From Gordonia amicalis NBRC 100051 = JCM 11271 (GTDB lineage Bacteria > Actinomycetota > Actinomycetes > Mycobacteriales > Mycobacteriaceae), in NCBI RefSeq assembly GCF_000332995.1, contig NZ_BANS01000005.1, positions 1 through 64,000 of the forward strand: 64,000 nucleotides of DNA, in the 5' to 3' direction. The position numbers and the translations under genes are program-made. Shown piece after piece: positions 1 to 8,721 of this stretch; within the stretch, counting starts at the first letter, position 1; each line of letters opens with the position of its first letter. Under the pieces are notes generated by a model. That model saw only the letters and a program-made list of their open reading frames with translations. It was not told where the DNA came from and did no database searches.

Positions 1-42
1 GGGCTGGTCTGCTGCGGCCCCGGGGCGTGTGAGGGCTGTCTG

Positions 43-81
43 CTGCTCCTTGAGTAGCCCCGGAGCTTGCGGAGGGGCGTA
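43..81 (+). repeat. Dispersed intergenic repeat, copy A
   Basis: The stretch reading TGAGTAGCCCCGGAGCTTGC followed by GGAGGGG lies just before recO. A nearly identical copy occurs in opposite orientation at 26881-26915, after the DUF3145 gene. Both copies are intergenic, so this looks like a small dispersed repeat. The rest of 1-143 shows no gene; only the recO leader is there. Confidence 0.5.
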
Positions 82-143
82 TCGAAAGGACCTTGCCAGT
101 GTCGGTACCCGGTGGTGTCGGTACACAGTGGGACAATCGGCGG

Positions 144-974
144 GTGAGGTTCTACCGGGATGAGGCCGTCGTGCTCCGTCAGCACAAGCTGGGCGAGGCC
201 GACCGCATCATCACCCTGCTGACCGCGGAGCACGGGCTCGTGCGTGCGGTCGCCAAGGGGGTGCGTCGGACACGGTCGAAGTTCGGTGCCCGTCTCGAAC
301 CCTTCGCGCACATCGACGTACATCTGTATCCGGGCCGCAGCCTCGACGTCGTGACGCAGGTGCACAGTCTGCACGCCTTCGCCGACGCGATCGTCGCGGA
401 TTACGGCCGCTACACGACGGCCTGCGCGGTCCTCGAGACCGCAGAACGGCTCGCCGGCGAGGAGCGCGCCCCCACCCGCCAGTTGCACCGCCTGACGGTG
501 GGTGCGCTGGAGGCGCTGGCCGACGACCGCCGGCCGCGGGAACTGATCCTCGACGCGTACCTGCTGCGCGCCATGTACAGCGCCGGTTGGATGCCAGCGT
601 TGGAGGAGTGCGCGCGCTGCGCCACCCCCGGCCCGCACCGCGCCTTCCATGTCGCCGCCGGTGGGGCAGTGTGCCTGCATTGCCGTCCGCCGGGCTCGGC
701 CACGCCGTCGCCCGGCGTTCTCGATCTCATGGAAGCACTGTTCCGCGGTCAGTGGGACCACGTGGAGGAGTCCTCGAACTCGCTGCGCCGCCAGGCCAGC
801 GGCCTCACGGCCGCGCATCTGCAGTGGCATCTCGAACGTCAGCTGCGAACCCTGCCGCTCATCGAACGCACCGCGCCTCATAGGCTGATGGAAACGGGTG
901 TCGAACCAGGTGCGGTCGGCGGGATGCGGGACAACGGGGTGAGGAGAGTCGACGATGGCGTTGCGGCCGGGTAG
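144..974 (+). CDS. recO: DNA repair protein RecO
   Basis: Recombination mediator of the RecFOR pathway that helps load RecA on gapped single-stranded DNA and anneals complementary strands. The product is 276 aa if read from the GTG at 144, where the family's usual opening [20 protein letters not shown] begins; an ATG at 93 would add 17 residues that do not look like the family. The N-terminal OB-fold occupies about residues 1-80. A CxxC...CxxC zinc knuckle falls at Cys156, Cys159, Cys177 and Cys180. The C-terminal tail of about 30 residues after the conserved core looks variable. It overlaps uppS by 20 bp, so the two are likely co-transcribed and translationally coupled, as with the recO-uppS neighbours (Rv2362c-Rv2361c) of mycobacteria. 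Confidence 0.95.
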   Translation: MRFYRDEAVVLRQHKLGEADRIITLLTAEHGLVRAVAKGVRRTRSKFGARLEPFAHIDVHLYPGRSLDVVTQVHSLHAFADAIVADYGRYTTACAVLETAERLAGEERAPTRQLHRLTVGALEALADDRRPRELILDAYLLRAMYSAGWMPALEECARCATPGPHRAFHVAAGGAVCLHCRPPGSATPSPGVLDLMEALFRGQWDHVEESSNSLRRQASGLTAAHLQWHLERQLRTLPLIERTAPHRLMETGVEPGAVGGMRDNGVRRVDDGVAAG

Positions 975-1776
975 TTCGTCGAAGGGTCGCAAGCCGACGA
1001 GCCCACGCACGGAGGTTCGCCCCCCCGATCCCCATCCCAGTGGAGCGCGACCCCCGGCCATCCCCGCCCAATTCGTGCCCAGGCACGTCGCTCTGGTCAT
1101 GGACGGCAACGGCCGCTGGGCCACTGACCGCGGACTGCCGCGCACCGAAGGACACAAGCGCGGCGAAGCAGTCCTGATGGACACCGTGTGCGGTTGCATC
1201 GAGTTGGGCGTCGGCTGGCTGTCTGCGTACGCCTTCTCGACCGAGAACTGGTCACGCAGCCCCGACGAAGTCCGCTTCCTCATGGGCTTCAACCGCGACG
1301 TCATCCGTCGCCGGCGCGACGAGATGCACGAGATGGGTGTCCGCGTCCGCTGGGCCGGCCGCCGACCCCGCCTGTGGCGCAGCGTCATCCGTGAACTCGA
1401 GATCGCCGAGGAGCTCACGAAGGACAACACCGTGATGACGCTGACGATGTGCGTCAACTATGGTGGCCGCGCCGAGATCGCCGACGCCGCCCGCGAGATC
1501 GCCCGGCGCGCTGCGCGCGGAGAGATCGACCCCGAACGCATCTCCGAGTCGACCTTCGCCCGCTACCTCGACGAGCCCGACATGCCCGACGTCGACCTGT
1601 TTCTGCGTCCCTCGGGTGAACAGCGCATCTCGAACTTCCTGCTGTGGCAGTCGGCGTATGCGGAGATGGTCTACCAGGAGAAACTCTTTCCCGACTTCGA
1701 CCGTCGGGACCTGTGGGATGCCTGCCTGGAGTACGCCTCCCGTGACCGGCGCTTCGGTGGGGTGAAGCCGTCGTGA
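955..1776 (+). CDS. uppS: Z-type polyprenyl (decaprenyl) diphosphate synthase
   Basis: Cis-prenyltransferase that condenses isopentenyl diphosphate units onto an allylic primer to make the lipid carrier for peptidoglycan and arabinogalactan precursors. The 273-aa protein has the diagnostic MDGNGRWA motif with catalytic Asp50, the STENWSR motif, and the [20 protein letters not shown] block that binds isopentenyl diphosphate. An N-terminal extension of about 40 residues rich in Pro, Arg and Ser precedes the fold. In mycobacteria the equivalent gene Rv2361c makes decaprenyl diphosphate; product length here is inferred from that. Its stop overlaps the next GTG by four bases. Confidence 0.95.
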   Translation: MALRPGSSSKGRKPTSPRTEVRPPDPHPSGARPPAIPAQFVPRHVALVMDGNGRWATDRGLPRTEGHKRGEAVLMDTVCGCIELGVGWLSAYAFSTENWSRSPDEVRFLMGFNRDVIRRRRDEMHEMGVRVRWAGRRPRLWRSVIRELEIAEELTKDNTVMTLTMCVNYGGRAEIADAAREIARRAARGEIDPERISESTFARYLDEPDMPDVDLFLRPSGEQRISNFLLWQSAYAEMVYQEKLFPDFDRRDLWDACLEYASRDRRFGGVKPS

Positions 1777-2174
1777 CCGATGCCGCCGCGCTGCTCGAGC
1801 GTGCCGCCGTCATCGTGGCAGAGTTCGGCCCCACCGACCGCCCTGATGCGGAATCCGTTGTGGTGCAGGTTGGCCCGACTCGAGCGTCGCTTCGCGTGCT
1901 TACGCTCGCGGACGGCCTCGACGTGCTCGCCGTGACCCAGATGGTCGCCATGGACCTGCCGAACACCCCGACCCTGCGTGACGATGTGGAGACCTTCGGC
2001 GCGCAGCTGAGCTTCGGCAGTCTGCGTCGTTCCGATCCGACCGGTGTCACCACAGATGTGTTGCAGTACTACACATTTCCCGCCGGTCGGCTCGACGACC
2101 TGCCGTTGCTGACGGTGCTGCACATCGTGCTGGCAGCGGGTGTCGACGCCGCCGAGCGGCTGGTGGCCACGTAG
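1773..2174 (+). CDS. Conserved hypothetical protein (position of Rv2360c)
   Basis: A 133-aa acidic, soluble protein starting with GTG inside a GTGA overlap with the uppS stop, so it is probably translated by coupling. I recognise no catalytic motif, signal peptide or membrane segment. The sequence alternates hydrophobic strands and helices ([32 protein letters not shown]), which could fit a small alpha/beta domain related to secretion-chaperone or YbjN-like folds, but that is a guess. Position after uppS and facing zur matches M. tuberculosis Rv2360c, also of unknown function. The 90-bp gap to zur holds a weak GC hairpin near 2211-2238 that may end both convergent transcripts. Confidence 0.8.
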   Translation: MTDAAALLERAAVIVAEFGPTDRPDAESVVVQVGPTRASLRVLTLADGLDVLAVTQMVAMDLPNTPTLRDDVETFGAQLSFGSLRRSDPTGVTTDVLQYYTFPAGRLDDLPLLTVLHIVLAAGVDAAERLVAT

Positions 2175-2264
2175 CTGGTCGCGCTCGTCGCTCCGCGATC
2201 TCATTGCGCCCTTGCCCGGCGATCGGGCACGAGGGCAACCACGACTCGACGGCAGGCCGCTGGG

Positions 2265-2696
2265 TCAGTTGTCCTGGCACCCTTGGCAATCGGCGCAGAG
2301 GCCGAAGACCTCGACCGTGTGGTTGATGTCGGTGAAGCCGTGTTCGGCGGCGATCGTGGCCGCCCACTTCTCGACCGGATCGGCCTGTACCTCGACCGTG
2401 GTGCCGCAGTTGCGGCACACCAGGTGATGGTGATGTCCGGACGAGCAGTGGCGATAGCGGGTCTCGCCGGAACCGTCCCACAGAACATCGATCTGACCGG
2501 CCTGGCTCAGTGCTTGCAGGTTGCGGTAGACGGTGGTCAGGCCGATGGATTCGCCCCGGCCCTTGAGGATCTCGTGGAGTTCCTGGGCCGAGCAGAAGTC
2601 GTCGGTGCCGGCCAGCGCGTCGGCGATGGCCGCGCGCTGACGCGTGGAGCGGATTCCGGTGACCGGCTGCGGGCCGGTGGCCTCGACGCCGGTCAC
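2265..2696 (-). CDS. zur: Zinc uptake regulator Zur (Fur family, FurB)
   Basis: Zinc-responsive repressor of zinc uptake and ribosomal paralogue genes. The product is 143 aa from a GTG at 2696 that overlaps the smtB stop by four bases (GTGA); a longer upstream reading frame is Arg/Pro-rich noise. The Fur winged helix lies at about residues 15-85, with recognition region GLTTVYRNLQALSQAG. The sensory region is next (RYRHCSSGHHHHLVC). CRNC and CADC CxxC pairs mark the structural zinc site; the His-rich run and later Glu/His residues fit the regulatory zinc site. Pairing with smtB copies the M. tuberculosis Rv2358-furB operon, in which SmtB represses and zinc relieves. Confidence 0.93.
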   Translation of the reverse strand: MTGVEATGPQPVTGIRSTRQRAAIADALAGTDDFCSAQELHEILKGRGESIGLTTVYRNLQALSQAGQIDVLWDGSGETRYRHCSSGHHHHLVCRNCGTTVEVQADPVEKWAATIAAEHGFTDINHTVEVFGLCADCQGCQDN

Positions 2697-3064
2697 TCGT
2701 TCACCACCGACGGGCCGCGGTTGGTCTCGTTCGCGTGGACCAGTGCGTCGACGACGATGTGGGCGACGTGGTCGTCGAGCAGTTCGTAGGTGATCTCGCG
2801 GCCGTTGCGGTGGCCGCGGACGACGCCGGCGTCCTTGAGTACGCGGAGGTGCTGGCTGACGAGCGGTTGGCTCAGACCGAGGTGTCCGACGAGTTCGTGC
2901 ACGCACTGGACACGTTCGCGCAGGGACAGGACGATCGCGACGCGGGTGGGGGAGGCGAGGGCTCGCAGGAGATCGGCAGCGGCCTCACGGGCGGTGGCGT
3001 CGGAGTCCGCGACCGGCCCGGACGCGCCGAACTGCCCGGACCCTTCGATCGGTTCGGTCGACAT
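2693..3064 (-). CDS. smtB: ArsR/SmtB-family zinc-responsive repressor
   Basis: A 123-aa winged-helix regulator. The DNA-recognition helix is within the segment LGLSQPLVSQHLRVLKDAGV. The C-terminal helix carries DDHVAHIVVDALVHANE, an exact match to the alpha-5 zinc-binding pattern Asp-x-His-x10-His-x2-Glu of SmtB/CzrA-type sensors, so zinc (or cobalt) sensing is well supported. It heads the smtB-zur operon, and a dyad that could be an operator lies 47-65 bp upstream. The first 30 residues are a variable Ser/Gly/Ala-rich leader. The family releases DNA on metal binding, so expression of this operon should rise with zinc. Confidence 0.93.
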   Translation of the reverse strand: MSTEPIEGSGQFGASGPVADSDATAREAAADLLRALASPTRVAIVLSLRERVQCVHELVGHLGLSQPLVSQHLRVLKDAGVVRGHRNGREITYELLDDHVAHIVVDALVHANETNRGPSVVNE

Positions 3065-3110
3065 GTCACTCCTCCCGGACTGCTCGCGTCACAGCACTGC
3101 CGCCATTCTA

Positions 3111-3129
3111 ACGGAAATCGTTTTCAAAC
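3111..3129. promoter_or_regulatory. Candidate SmtB/Zur operator upstream of smtB-zur
   Basis: Read on the minus strand the site is GTTTGAAAACGATTTCCGT, with GAAA and TTTC halves around a short centre. It is AT-rich against a very GC-rich background and lies between the smtB start and the stop of the aminopeptidase gene. This form resembles both actinobacterial Zur boxes and the site through which SmtB controls its operon in mycobacteria. Which protein binds is not decided by the sequence. Confidence 0.55.
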
Positions 3130-3142
3130 AGCGAGGGCGGAC

Positions 3143-4642
3143 TCAGCCCTCGGCTCGCTGCCGCACGCCGACCGCCGGAACGCCGTCGGGGCCGTTCGTC
3201 GCGAGCGCGTAAGTGGCGACCGCATGGGCGACGGCGGCGGCGTTGACGGCCAGTGATTCGGTGTTGACGTTGTCCACGGTGTCGCGCGGGCTGTGATAGT
3301 TCGGATCGAAGGGCTCGCCGGCCGTACCGCCCCACATCTCGGCCTGTTCCTTGCTCTTCTTCCGCTCGGCGCCGGTCGCCACGCCACCGGACGGTATGCC
3401 GGCCGCGATGAACGGTCCGTAGTCGGATCGACCGTCGAAGTCGTTCGGGCCCAACGGGATTCCGCGATCGGCGTAGAACTTCGCGAAGACGCGTTCGATG
3501 CCGTCGGAGCCGCCGGGCCCGGCGCCGGCACCCTGGTGTTCGGAGTCGTCGCCGTCGTAGGTGAAGTACCCGCCGTTCGGTGAGGCGAGCATGTCGAAGT
3601 TCAGGTAGAGCGCGATGGCGCGTCGCTCGGCGGCGTCGAGTCCACGAACGTATTCCGTGGAGCCGACCAGCCCGTCCTCCTCGCCACCCCAGAAGGCGAA
3701 ACGCACCCGGTGGGGAACGCGCGGCGACGACCCGAGTCGCAACGCGGTCTCGAGAACTGCCGCGCTGCCGCTCCCGTTGTCGTTCATGCCGGGTCCCTCG
3801 ACGACGCTGTCGAGGTGGGCGCCCGCCATCACGACGTCGTCGGTGGCCCCGGTGCGCGTCTCGGCGACGACATTGCGGGTGGTGACGGGGGTCGTCTCGG
3901 CATCGACCGACAGGCTCACCTCTGATGACGACCGCACGCGCTGCCCGTCGTCGGAGCTGATCCCGACCACCGGGATCCCCGGCCGGTCGTCGGGTCCGAG
4001 GGTCGAGCCGAGCATCGGCTTCGGCTCGTTGTTCACCACCACGACCCCGACCGCGCCGGCCGTCTCGGCGGTGCGCGCCTTGTCGGCGAAGGTGCACTGA
4101 CCTCGGGTGACCACCGCGACGGAGTCGCGCACGGCCGGCGGATAGTCGCCGGGTGCGCATCCCAGTGCGCCGACCTCCACCGGTTTTCCGGTCACGGACT
4201 TGCCGCCGGTGCCTGCCGAGTACTCGAGAACGTGCGCATCGATCTTGTCCCCGTCGGCCGTCAGTTCCACGGGCCCGGCGTCGAATCGCTGGTAGCCGAA
4301 CTCGGGTGTGGTGACCTCGAACCCGGCGGTACGCAGGAGCCCGGCGACGTAATCCACCGACGCGGCATGTCCGGGTGTGCCCGACGCCCGGGTTCCGCCG
4401 TGGTTGTCCGCGGTCTGCTGGAACGCCCGGACATGGCCCATGACACGGTCGAGGGTGACCGCGTCGGCCAGCCCATCCGGAGTGACCTCGACGACCGGCG
4501 GGCCGACCGCCGGCGTCGACACCGGAGCCGAGGACACGCTGCGTGCCGGACCCTCGCGTTGGTCTCCGCCGCAACCGGCGAGAAAGGCCACCGCGGCCGC
4601 GGTCGCGGCGACGACGGGCAACAGTCGTGCTCGAGTGATCAC
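3143..4642 (-). CDS. Secreted lipoprotein aminopeptidase, M28 family with PA domain (LpqL-like)
   Basis: Predicted exported zinc aminopeptidase releasing N-terminal residues from peptides. Read from the GTG at 4642 the protein is 499 aa and starts with a lipoprotein signal (Arg residues, hydrophobic stretch, lipobox LAGC with Cys24); an ATG at 4675 would add 11 charged residues. A protease-associated domain covers roughly residues 110-240. The M28 catalytic part has the zinc ligands and catalytic acids expected: GAHLDSV, MNDNGSGS, FWGGEEDGLVGS, LNFDM and YHSPRDT. M. tuberculosis LpqL has this layout. It sits between the smtB-zur operon and divergent glyS, and is read in the same direction as smtB, but is separated by the candidate operator. 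Confidence 0.88.
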   Translation of the reverse strand: MITRARLLPVVAATAAAVAFLAGCGGDQREGPARSVSSAPVSTPAVGPPVVEVTPDGLADAVTLDRVMGHVRAFQQTADNHGGTRASGTPGHAASVDYVAGLLRTAGFEVTTPEFGYQRFDAGPVELTADGDKIDAHVLEYSAGTGGKSVTGKPVEVGALGCAPGDYPPAVRDSVAVVTRGQCTFADKARTAETAGAVGVVVVNNEPKPMLGSTLGPDDRPGIPVVGISSDDGQRVRSSSEVSLSVDAETTPVTTRNVVAETRTGATDDVVMAGAHLDSVVEGPGMNDNGSGSAAVLETALRLGSSPRVPHRVRFAFWGGEEDGLVGSTEYVRGLDAAERRAIALYLNFDMLASPNGGYFTYDGDDSEHQGAGAGPGGSDGIERVFAKFYADRGIPLGPNDFDGRSDYGPFIAAGIPSGGVATGAERKKSKEQAEMWGGTAGEPFDPNYHSPRDTVDNVNTESLAVNAAAVAHAVATYALATNGPDGVPAVGVRQRAEG

Positions 4643-4839
4643 CCTGCCACTGTGACAGTTCCGGGGAGACGGCATCGGCCGGGCCGCGATCGGCCTGCTG
4701 GGGCGACTGGTTTAGTCGAACGGAGGGCCCGCTCGGTAGTCTGTAGGGGTTGCCGTGCGCGCCCGACCCCACCCGGTCGCACGCGCATGCGCAGAACAGT
4801 TCGAAGCCGAGAACCTCAACCCGTGGAGAGCAGTTAACC

Positions 4840-6225
4840 GTGGCCGCCCAGTCCAAAGTGGAATCCGTCGTCAACCTCGCCAAGCGCCGGGGTCTGGTCT
4901 ACCAGTGCGGTGAGATCTACGGCGGCACCAAGTCGGCCTGGGATTACGGCCCGCTCGGCGTCGAGCTCAAGGACAACATCAAGCGGCAGTGGTGGCGGAA
5001 CATGGTCATCAGCCGTGAGGACGTCGTCGGTCTCGACTCGTCGGTCATCCTGCCGCGTCAGGTCTGGGAGGCCTCGGGCCACGTCGAGGTGTTCACCGAT
5101 CCGCTCGTCGAGTCGCTGCACACCCACAAGCGCTACCGCGCCGATCACCTGATCGAGGCCTACGAGGCCAAGCACGGGCACCCGCCGGAGAACGGCCTCG
5201 CCGACATCAACGACCCGGAGACCGGCCAGCCCGGCAACTGGACCGAGCCCAAGGCGTTCAGCGGGCTGATGAAGACCTTCCTCGGCCCCGTCGACGACGA
5301 AGAGGGTCTGCATTACCTCCGTCCGGAGACCGCGCAGGGCATCTTCGTGAACTTCAAGAACGTGATGACCACCGCGCGCAAGAAGCCGCCGTTCGGCATC
5401 GCGCAGATCGGCAAGAGCTTCCGCAACGAGATCACACCGGGCAACTTCATCTTCCGCACCCGCGAATTCGAGCAGATGGAGATGGAGTTCTTCGTCAAGC
5501 CGGGCGAGGACGAAGAGTGGCACCAGTACTGGATCGATCAGCGTTTCAACTGGTACGTCAACCTGGGCATCGATCCGGAGAACCTGCGACTCTACGACCA
5601 CCCCAAGGAGAAGCTGTCGCACTACTCCAAGCGGACCGTCGACGTCGAGTACAAGTTCGGGTTCGCCGGCAACCCCTGGGGTGAGCTCGAGGGCGTCGCC
5701 AACCGCACCGACTACGACCTCACCACCCACAGCAAGCACTCCGGCGAGGACCTGTCGTTCTTCGACCAGGCCACCGGCGAGCGCTACACCCCGTACGTCA
5801 TCGAGCCCGCAGCCGGCCTGACCCGTTCGCTGATGGCGTTCCTGTGCGACGCGTACACCGAGGAAGAGGTGCCGAATGCCAAGGGCGGCACCGACACCCG
5901 TACCGTGCTGCGCCTCGACCGTCGTCTCGCCCCGATCAAGGTCGCGGTGCTGCCGTTGTCGCGCAACGAGAAACTGTCGCCGAAGGCACGCGACCTCGCC
6001 GCAGAACTGCGCAAGCACTGGAACGTCGAGTTCGACGACGCGCAGGGCATCGGCAAGCGTTACCGCCGCCAGGACGAGATCGGTACGCCGTTCTGCGTGA
6101 CCGTCGACTTCGACACCCTCGACGATCAGGCCGTGACCGTGCGTGAGCGCGACACCATGAGCCAGGAGCGTGTCGCCCTCGACAAGGTCGCCGAATACCT
6201 CGGCGGCAAGCTGCTCGGCGCCTGA
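4840..6225 (+). CDS. glyS: Glycyl-tRNA synthetase (homodimeric, class II)
   Basis: Charges tRNA-Gly. The product is 461 aa from GTG 4840, preceded by GGAGAG about 8 bases upstream; the same frame is open to an ATG at 4750, but the added residues do not match the family. Class II features are visible: motif 1 around KRQWWRNMV, motif 2 with [14 protein letters not shown] and [10 protein letters not shown], and motif 3 [14 protein letters not shown]. The C-terminal anticodon-binding domain begins near residue 365 ([20 protein letters not shown]). This is the single-chain archaeal/actinobacterial type, not the alpha2beta2 enzyme. The gene stands alone and ends at a strong hairpin. Confidence 0.97.
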   Translation: MAAQSKVESVVNLAKRRGLVYQCGEIYGGTKSAWDYGPLGVELKDNIKRQWWRNMVISREDVVGLDSSVILPRQVWEASGHVEVFTDPLVESLHTHKRYRADHLIEAYEAKHGHPPENGLADINDPETGQPGNWTEPKAFSGLMKTFLGPVDDEEGLHYLRPETAQGIFVNFKNVMTTARKKPPFGIAQIGKSFRNEITPGNFIFRTREFEQMEMEFFVKPGEDEEWHQYWIDQRFNWYVNLGIDPENLRLYDHPKEKLSHYSKRTVDVEYKFGFAGNPWGELEGVANRTDYDLTTHSKHSGEDLSFFDQATGERYTPYVIEPAAGLTRSLMAFLCDAYTEEEVPNAKGGTDTRTVLRLDRRLAPIKVAVLPLSRNEKLSPKARDLAAELRKHWNVEFDDAQGIGKRYRRQDEIGTPFCVTVDFDTLDDQAVTVRERDTMSQERVALDKVAEYLGGKLLGA

Positions 6226-6231
6226 CCACCG

Positions 6232-6263
6232 CCCGCCACACCTGGTACCCCCGGTGTGGCGGG
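6232..6263 (+). terminator. Hairpin terminator after glyS
   Basis: Perfect 11-bp stem CCCGCCACACC / GGTGTGGCGGG with a 10-base loop, starting 7 bp after the glyS stop. There is no T-run, as is common in high-GC actinobacteria. Confidence 0.7.
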
Positions 6264-6374
6264 ACGGGCACGATTCCGCCTGACCTGCGGTTGTCTGTCA
6301 CAATTGAGGGCGAGTTGTCGCGCGGAGGAGGGCATGGGGCCCGTCATGCGCGCGACGAGAGAGTGAGTGGAGTC

Positions 6375-6857
6375 GTGTCTGTCAGCGGGAAAGTCGTCCA
6401 TTACGACGCGAATCGGGGATTCGGGTTTCTGGCGCCGGAATCGGGCGGTGCCGATGTGTTCCTTCACATCAACGACATCGACATCGACGAGGACTCGCTG
6501 AAACCGGGTGCCAAGGTGACCTTCGACATCGAGGAGACCGACCGCGGTTCCAAGGCGATCAACGTCGCCGTGACCGAAGAGGCTCCGGCCGACGATTCGG
6601 CGGGTGCACGTGCGCATCGCCGCGACGATCACCACGGACGTGGCGACCGCGGCGATCGTGGTGACCGCGGGCATCGTCGTGACGATCACGGTCGGCGTCC
6701 GCGCGGTGGCGGTGGCTCGCTCGACGCCGGCGCGTTCACCGAGGAGCTGACCGAGCTTCTCCTCGACGCCGACGACGACCTGACCGCACGCCAGATCGTG
6801 GCCATCCGCCAGCGGGTCACCGATTTCGCGGTCGGCCGGGGCTGGGTGCTTGACTAG
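6375..6857 (+). CDS. Cold-shock-domain protein with RG-rich linker and C-terminal helical domain
   Basis: A 160-aa nucleic-acid-binding protein. Residues 1-65 form a cold-shock domain with RNP1-like NRGFGFL and RNP2-like VFLHI, so single-stranded RNA/DNA binding is expected. About residues 70-115 are a low-complexity His/Arg/Asp/Gly segment with repeated GDRGDRG. The last 45 residues (from [20 protein letters not shown]) form an acidic helical tail not found in the classic 67-aa CspA type. The GTG at 6375 follows GTGGAG; a GTG at 6363 is also possible. Its stop lies within the first codons of dgt, so the two genes are translationally coupled. Function could be RNA chaperoning or transcription antitermination. 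Confidence 0.85.
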   Translation: MSVSGKVVHYDANRGFGFLAPESGGADVFLHINDIDIDEDSLKPGAKVTFDIEETDRGSKAINVAVTEEAPADDSAGARAHRRDDHHGRGDRGDRGDRGHRRDDHGRRPRGGGGSLDAGAFTEELTELLLDADDDLTARQIVAIRQRVTDFAVGRGWVLD

Positions 6858-8166
6858 CAGTCAATCCGGTTCCGGCGCCGCCGGCCATGTCCTTCCGGAC
6901 ATGGCCACCTACGGCGACGAGGCCGTCGAACGTTTTGTCCCCGAAGGTGCCAAGGTCGCGAGCCTGCCGGGCACCCGGACGGATCACCGCAGCGCCTTCG
7001 CCCGCGACCGCGCTCGCGTGCTGCATTCCGCCGCATTGCGTCGCCTCGCCGACAAGACACAGGTCGTCGGGCCCCGCGAGGGCGACACCCCGCGTACCCG
7101 CCTGACCCATTCGCTCGAGGTCGGGCAGATCGGTCGCGGTATCGCCATCGGGCTGGGCGCCGAACCCGACCTCGTCGAACTCGCGGGCCTCGCCCACGAC
7201 ATCGGGCACCCGCCCTACGGGCACAACGGCGAGCGCGCGCTCGACGAGGTGGCCGCCGACCACGGCGGCTTCGAGGGCAACGCGCAGAACCTGCGCATCC
7301 TCACCCGGCTCGAGCCGAAGCTGCTCGACGCCGAGGGCCACAGCGCAGGGCTCAACCTGACGCGTGCCTCGCTCGACGCGACGTTGAAGTACCCGTGGAC
7401 TCGACGCACCCCCGGCGGGAAGTTCGGCGCCTACGATGACGACGCCGCGACGCTCGACTGGGTTCGCCGGAACGCGCCCGGAACCCGGAAGTGCATCGAA
7501 GCCCAGATCATGGACTGGTCCGACGACGTCGCCTATTCGGTGCACGATCTCGAGGACGGCGTCATCGGCGGCCGAATCGACCTGCGTAGCCTCGGCGACC
7601 CGCAGGACCGACGGGAGATGGCGGAGATCGGCGCCAAGGAATTCCCCGGCCTGGACCCGGAGGCACTCGTCGACGCCGCCCGGCGACTCCACGAGATGGA
7701 CATCGTGCGGGCGGTCGGAGTCTTCGACGGCACCCTCGACTCGTATGTCGCCCTCAAACGTCTCACCAGTGAGCTCATCGGACGATTCGCGTCGGCCGCC
7801 ATCACCGGTACGCGCGCGATGGTGGGGGACCGGCCGGTGTCACGCTACGACGCCGATCTCGAGGTGCCCCCGCTCATCGCCGCCGAGGTCCCCATGCTCA
7901 AGACCATGGCGCTGCGGTTCATCTTCTCCAACGAACGACACAAGGCGACCCAGCAGCGGCAGCGCGAGCGGATTCACCGCGTCGCCAACTGGTTCGTCGA
8001 AGCCGCTCCCGGTGGACTCGACCCGATCTTCGTGCCCCGGTGGAACGCCGCGGCCGACGACGCGGCCCGGATGCGGGTCATCGTCGATCAGATCGCGTCG
8101 ATGACCGAGGGCCGTCTGGAGCGCACGGACAAGCAGAACTCCGGGGCTCAAGCGCACCTGGGGTGA
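6850..8166 (+). CDS. dgt: dGTPase-like deoxynucleotide triphosphohydrolase (HD domain)
   Basis: Hydrolyses dNTPs (classically dGTP) to deoxynucleoside and triphosphate, affecting nucleotide pools. The 438-aa product starts at TTG 6850, overlapping the upstream stop by 8 bp. The HD metal site is intact: [10 protein letters not shown], then [15 protein letters not shown], and a later Asp in [16 protein letters not shown]. Length and composition match the actinobacterial Dgt family (Rv2344c). dnaG follows on the same strand, as in M. tuberculosis, but here a 555-bp repeat-filled gap intervenes, so dnaG probably has its own promoter. Confidence 0.93.
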   Translation: MTSSQSGSGAAGHVLPDMATYGDEAVERFVPEGAKVASLPGTRTDHRSAFARDRARVLHSAALRRLADKTQVVGPREGDTPRTRLTHSLEVGQIGRGIAIGLGAEPDLVELAGLAHDIGHPPYGHNGERALDEVAADHGGFEGNAQNLRILTRLEPKLLDAEGHSAGLNLTRASLDATLKYPWTRRTPGGKFGAYDDDAATLDWVRRNAPGTRKCIEAQIMDWSDDVAYSVHDLEDGVIGGRIDLRSLGDPQDRREMAEIGAKEFPGLDPEALVDAARRLHEMDIVRAVGVFDGTLDSYVALKRLTSELIGRFASAAITGTRAMVGDRPVSRYDADLEVPPLIAAEVPMLKTMALRFIFSNERHKATQQRQRERIHRVANWFVEAAPGGLDPIFVPRWNAAADDAARMRVIVDQIASMTEGRLERTDKQNSGAQAHLG

Positions 8167-8187
8167 GGCCGTGGGCGGGGCGGCGTC

Positions 8188-8635
8188 TGAAAAGCGCCCC
8201 TGGTTTCCGCCCCGCGCTGAAAACCGCCCCTGGGAAGCGCCCCGGGCTTCCGCCCCGCTCCGATAACCGCCCCGGGAAAGCGCCCCCGGTTTCCGCCCCG
8301 CTCCGATAACCGCCCCGGGAAAGCGCCCCCGGTTTCCGCCCCGCTCCGATAACCGCCCCGGGAAAGCGCCCCCGGTTTCCGCCCCGCACCGATAACCGCC
8401 CCGGGAAAGCGCCCTCCACAGCTCCGGCGGCGACATATGGGTCGCGGCGCGGCGCTGTGGGGTTGTTTCCAGGGGCGGTTTTCCGGCCGGGGCGGATACC
8501 CGGGGCGGATATGAGGGGTGCTTTTCCGGCCGGGGCGGAAACCCGGGGCGGCTATCAGGGGCGGTTCTCGGCGCGGAGCGGAACTCGGGGGCGGAAACCA
8601 GGGGCCCTTCTCCGGGGTGGTTTTCGGGCCGGGGA
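8188..8635. repeat. GGGGCG-type repeat array in two inverted arms between dgt and dnaG
   Basis: The left arm (8188-8410) contains a 43-bp tandem unit: the word CCGATAACCGCCCCGGGAAA recurs at 43-bp steps, beginning about 8260, 8303, 8346 and (one base changed just before it) 8389. Inside each unit CGCCCC recurs every 14-15 bp. The right arm (8470-8635) holds degenerate copies in the opposite orientation (GGCCGGGGCGGAAACC and variants). Between them CCACAGC (8416-8422) pairs with GCTGTGG (8454-8460), so the whole region is a large imperfect inverted repeat centred near 8438. It fills almost all of the dgt-dnaG gap. I see no convincing gene in it. Confidence 0.85.
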
Positions 8636-8721
8636 CCTGCCGAGACGCCTGATCCCTCTCGCGGACGGCGTGTGTCGAGTGCCCGGCCGGACCGATCGAC
8701 CGGGGTCACTACACTGGACGC

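Noticed and set aside
4680-4839. T-box leader before glyS
   Set aside because: No T-box consensus (TGGTACC-type with the AGGGTGG block) is present; the leader is short.
8188-8410. CRISPR-like look of the 43-bp periodic array
   Set aside because: The unit is contiguous tandem DNA without distinct spacers, is internally repetitive, and no cas gene is nearby.
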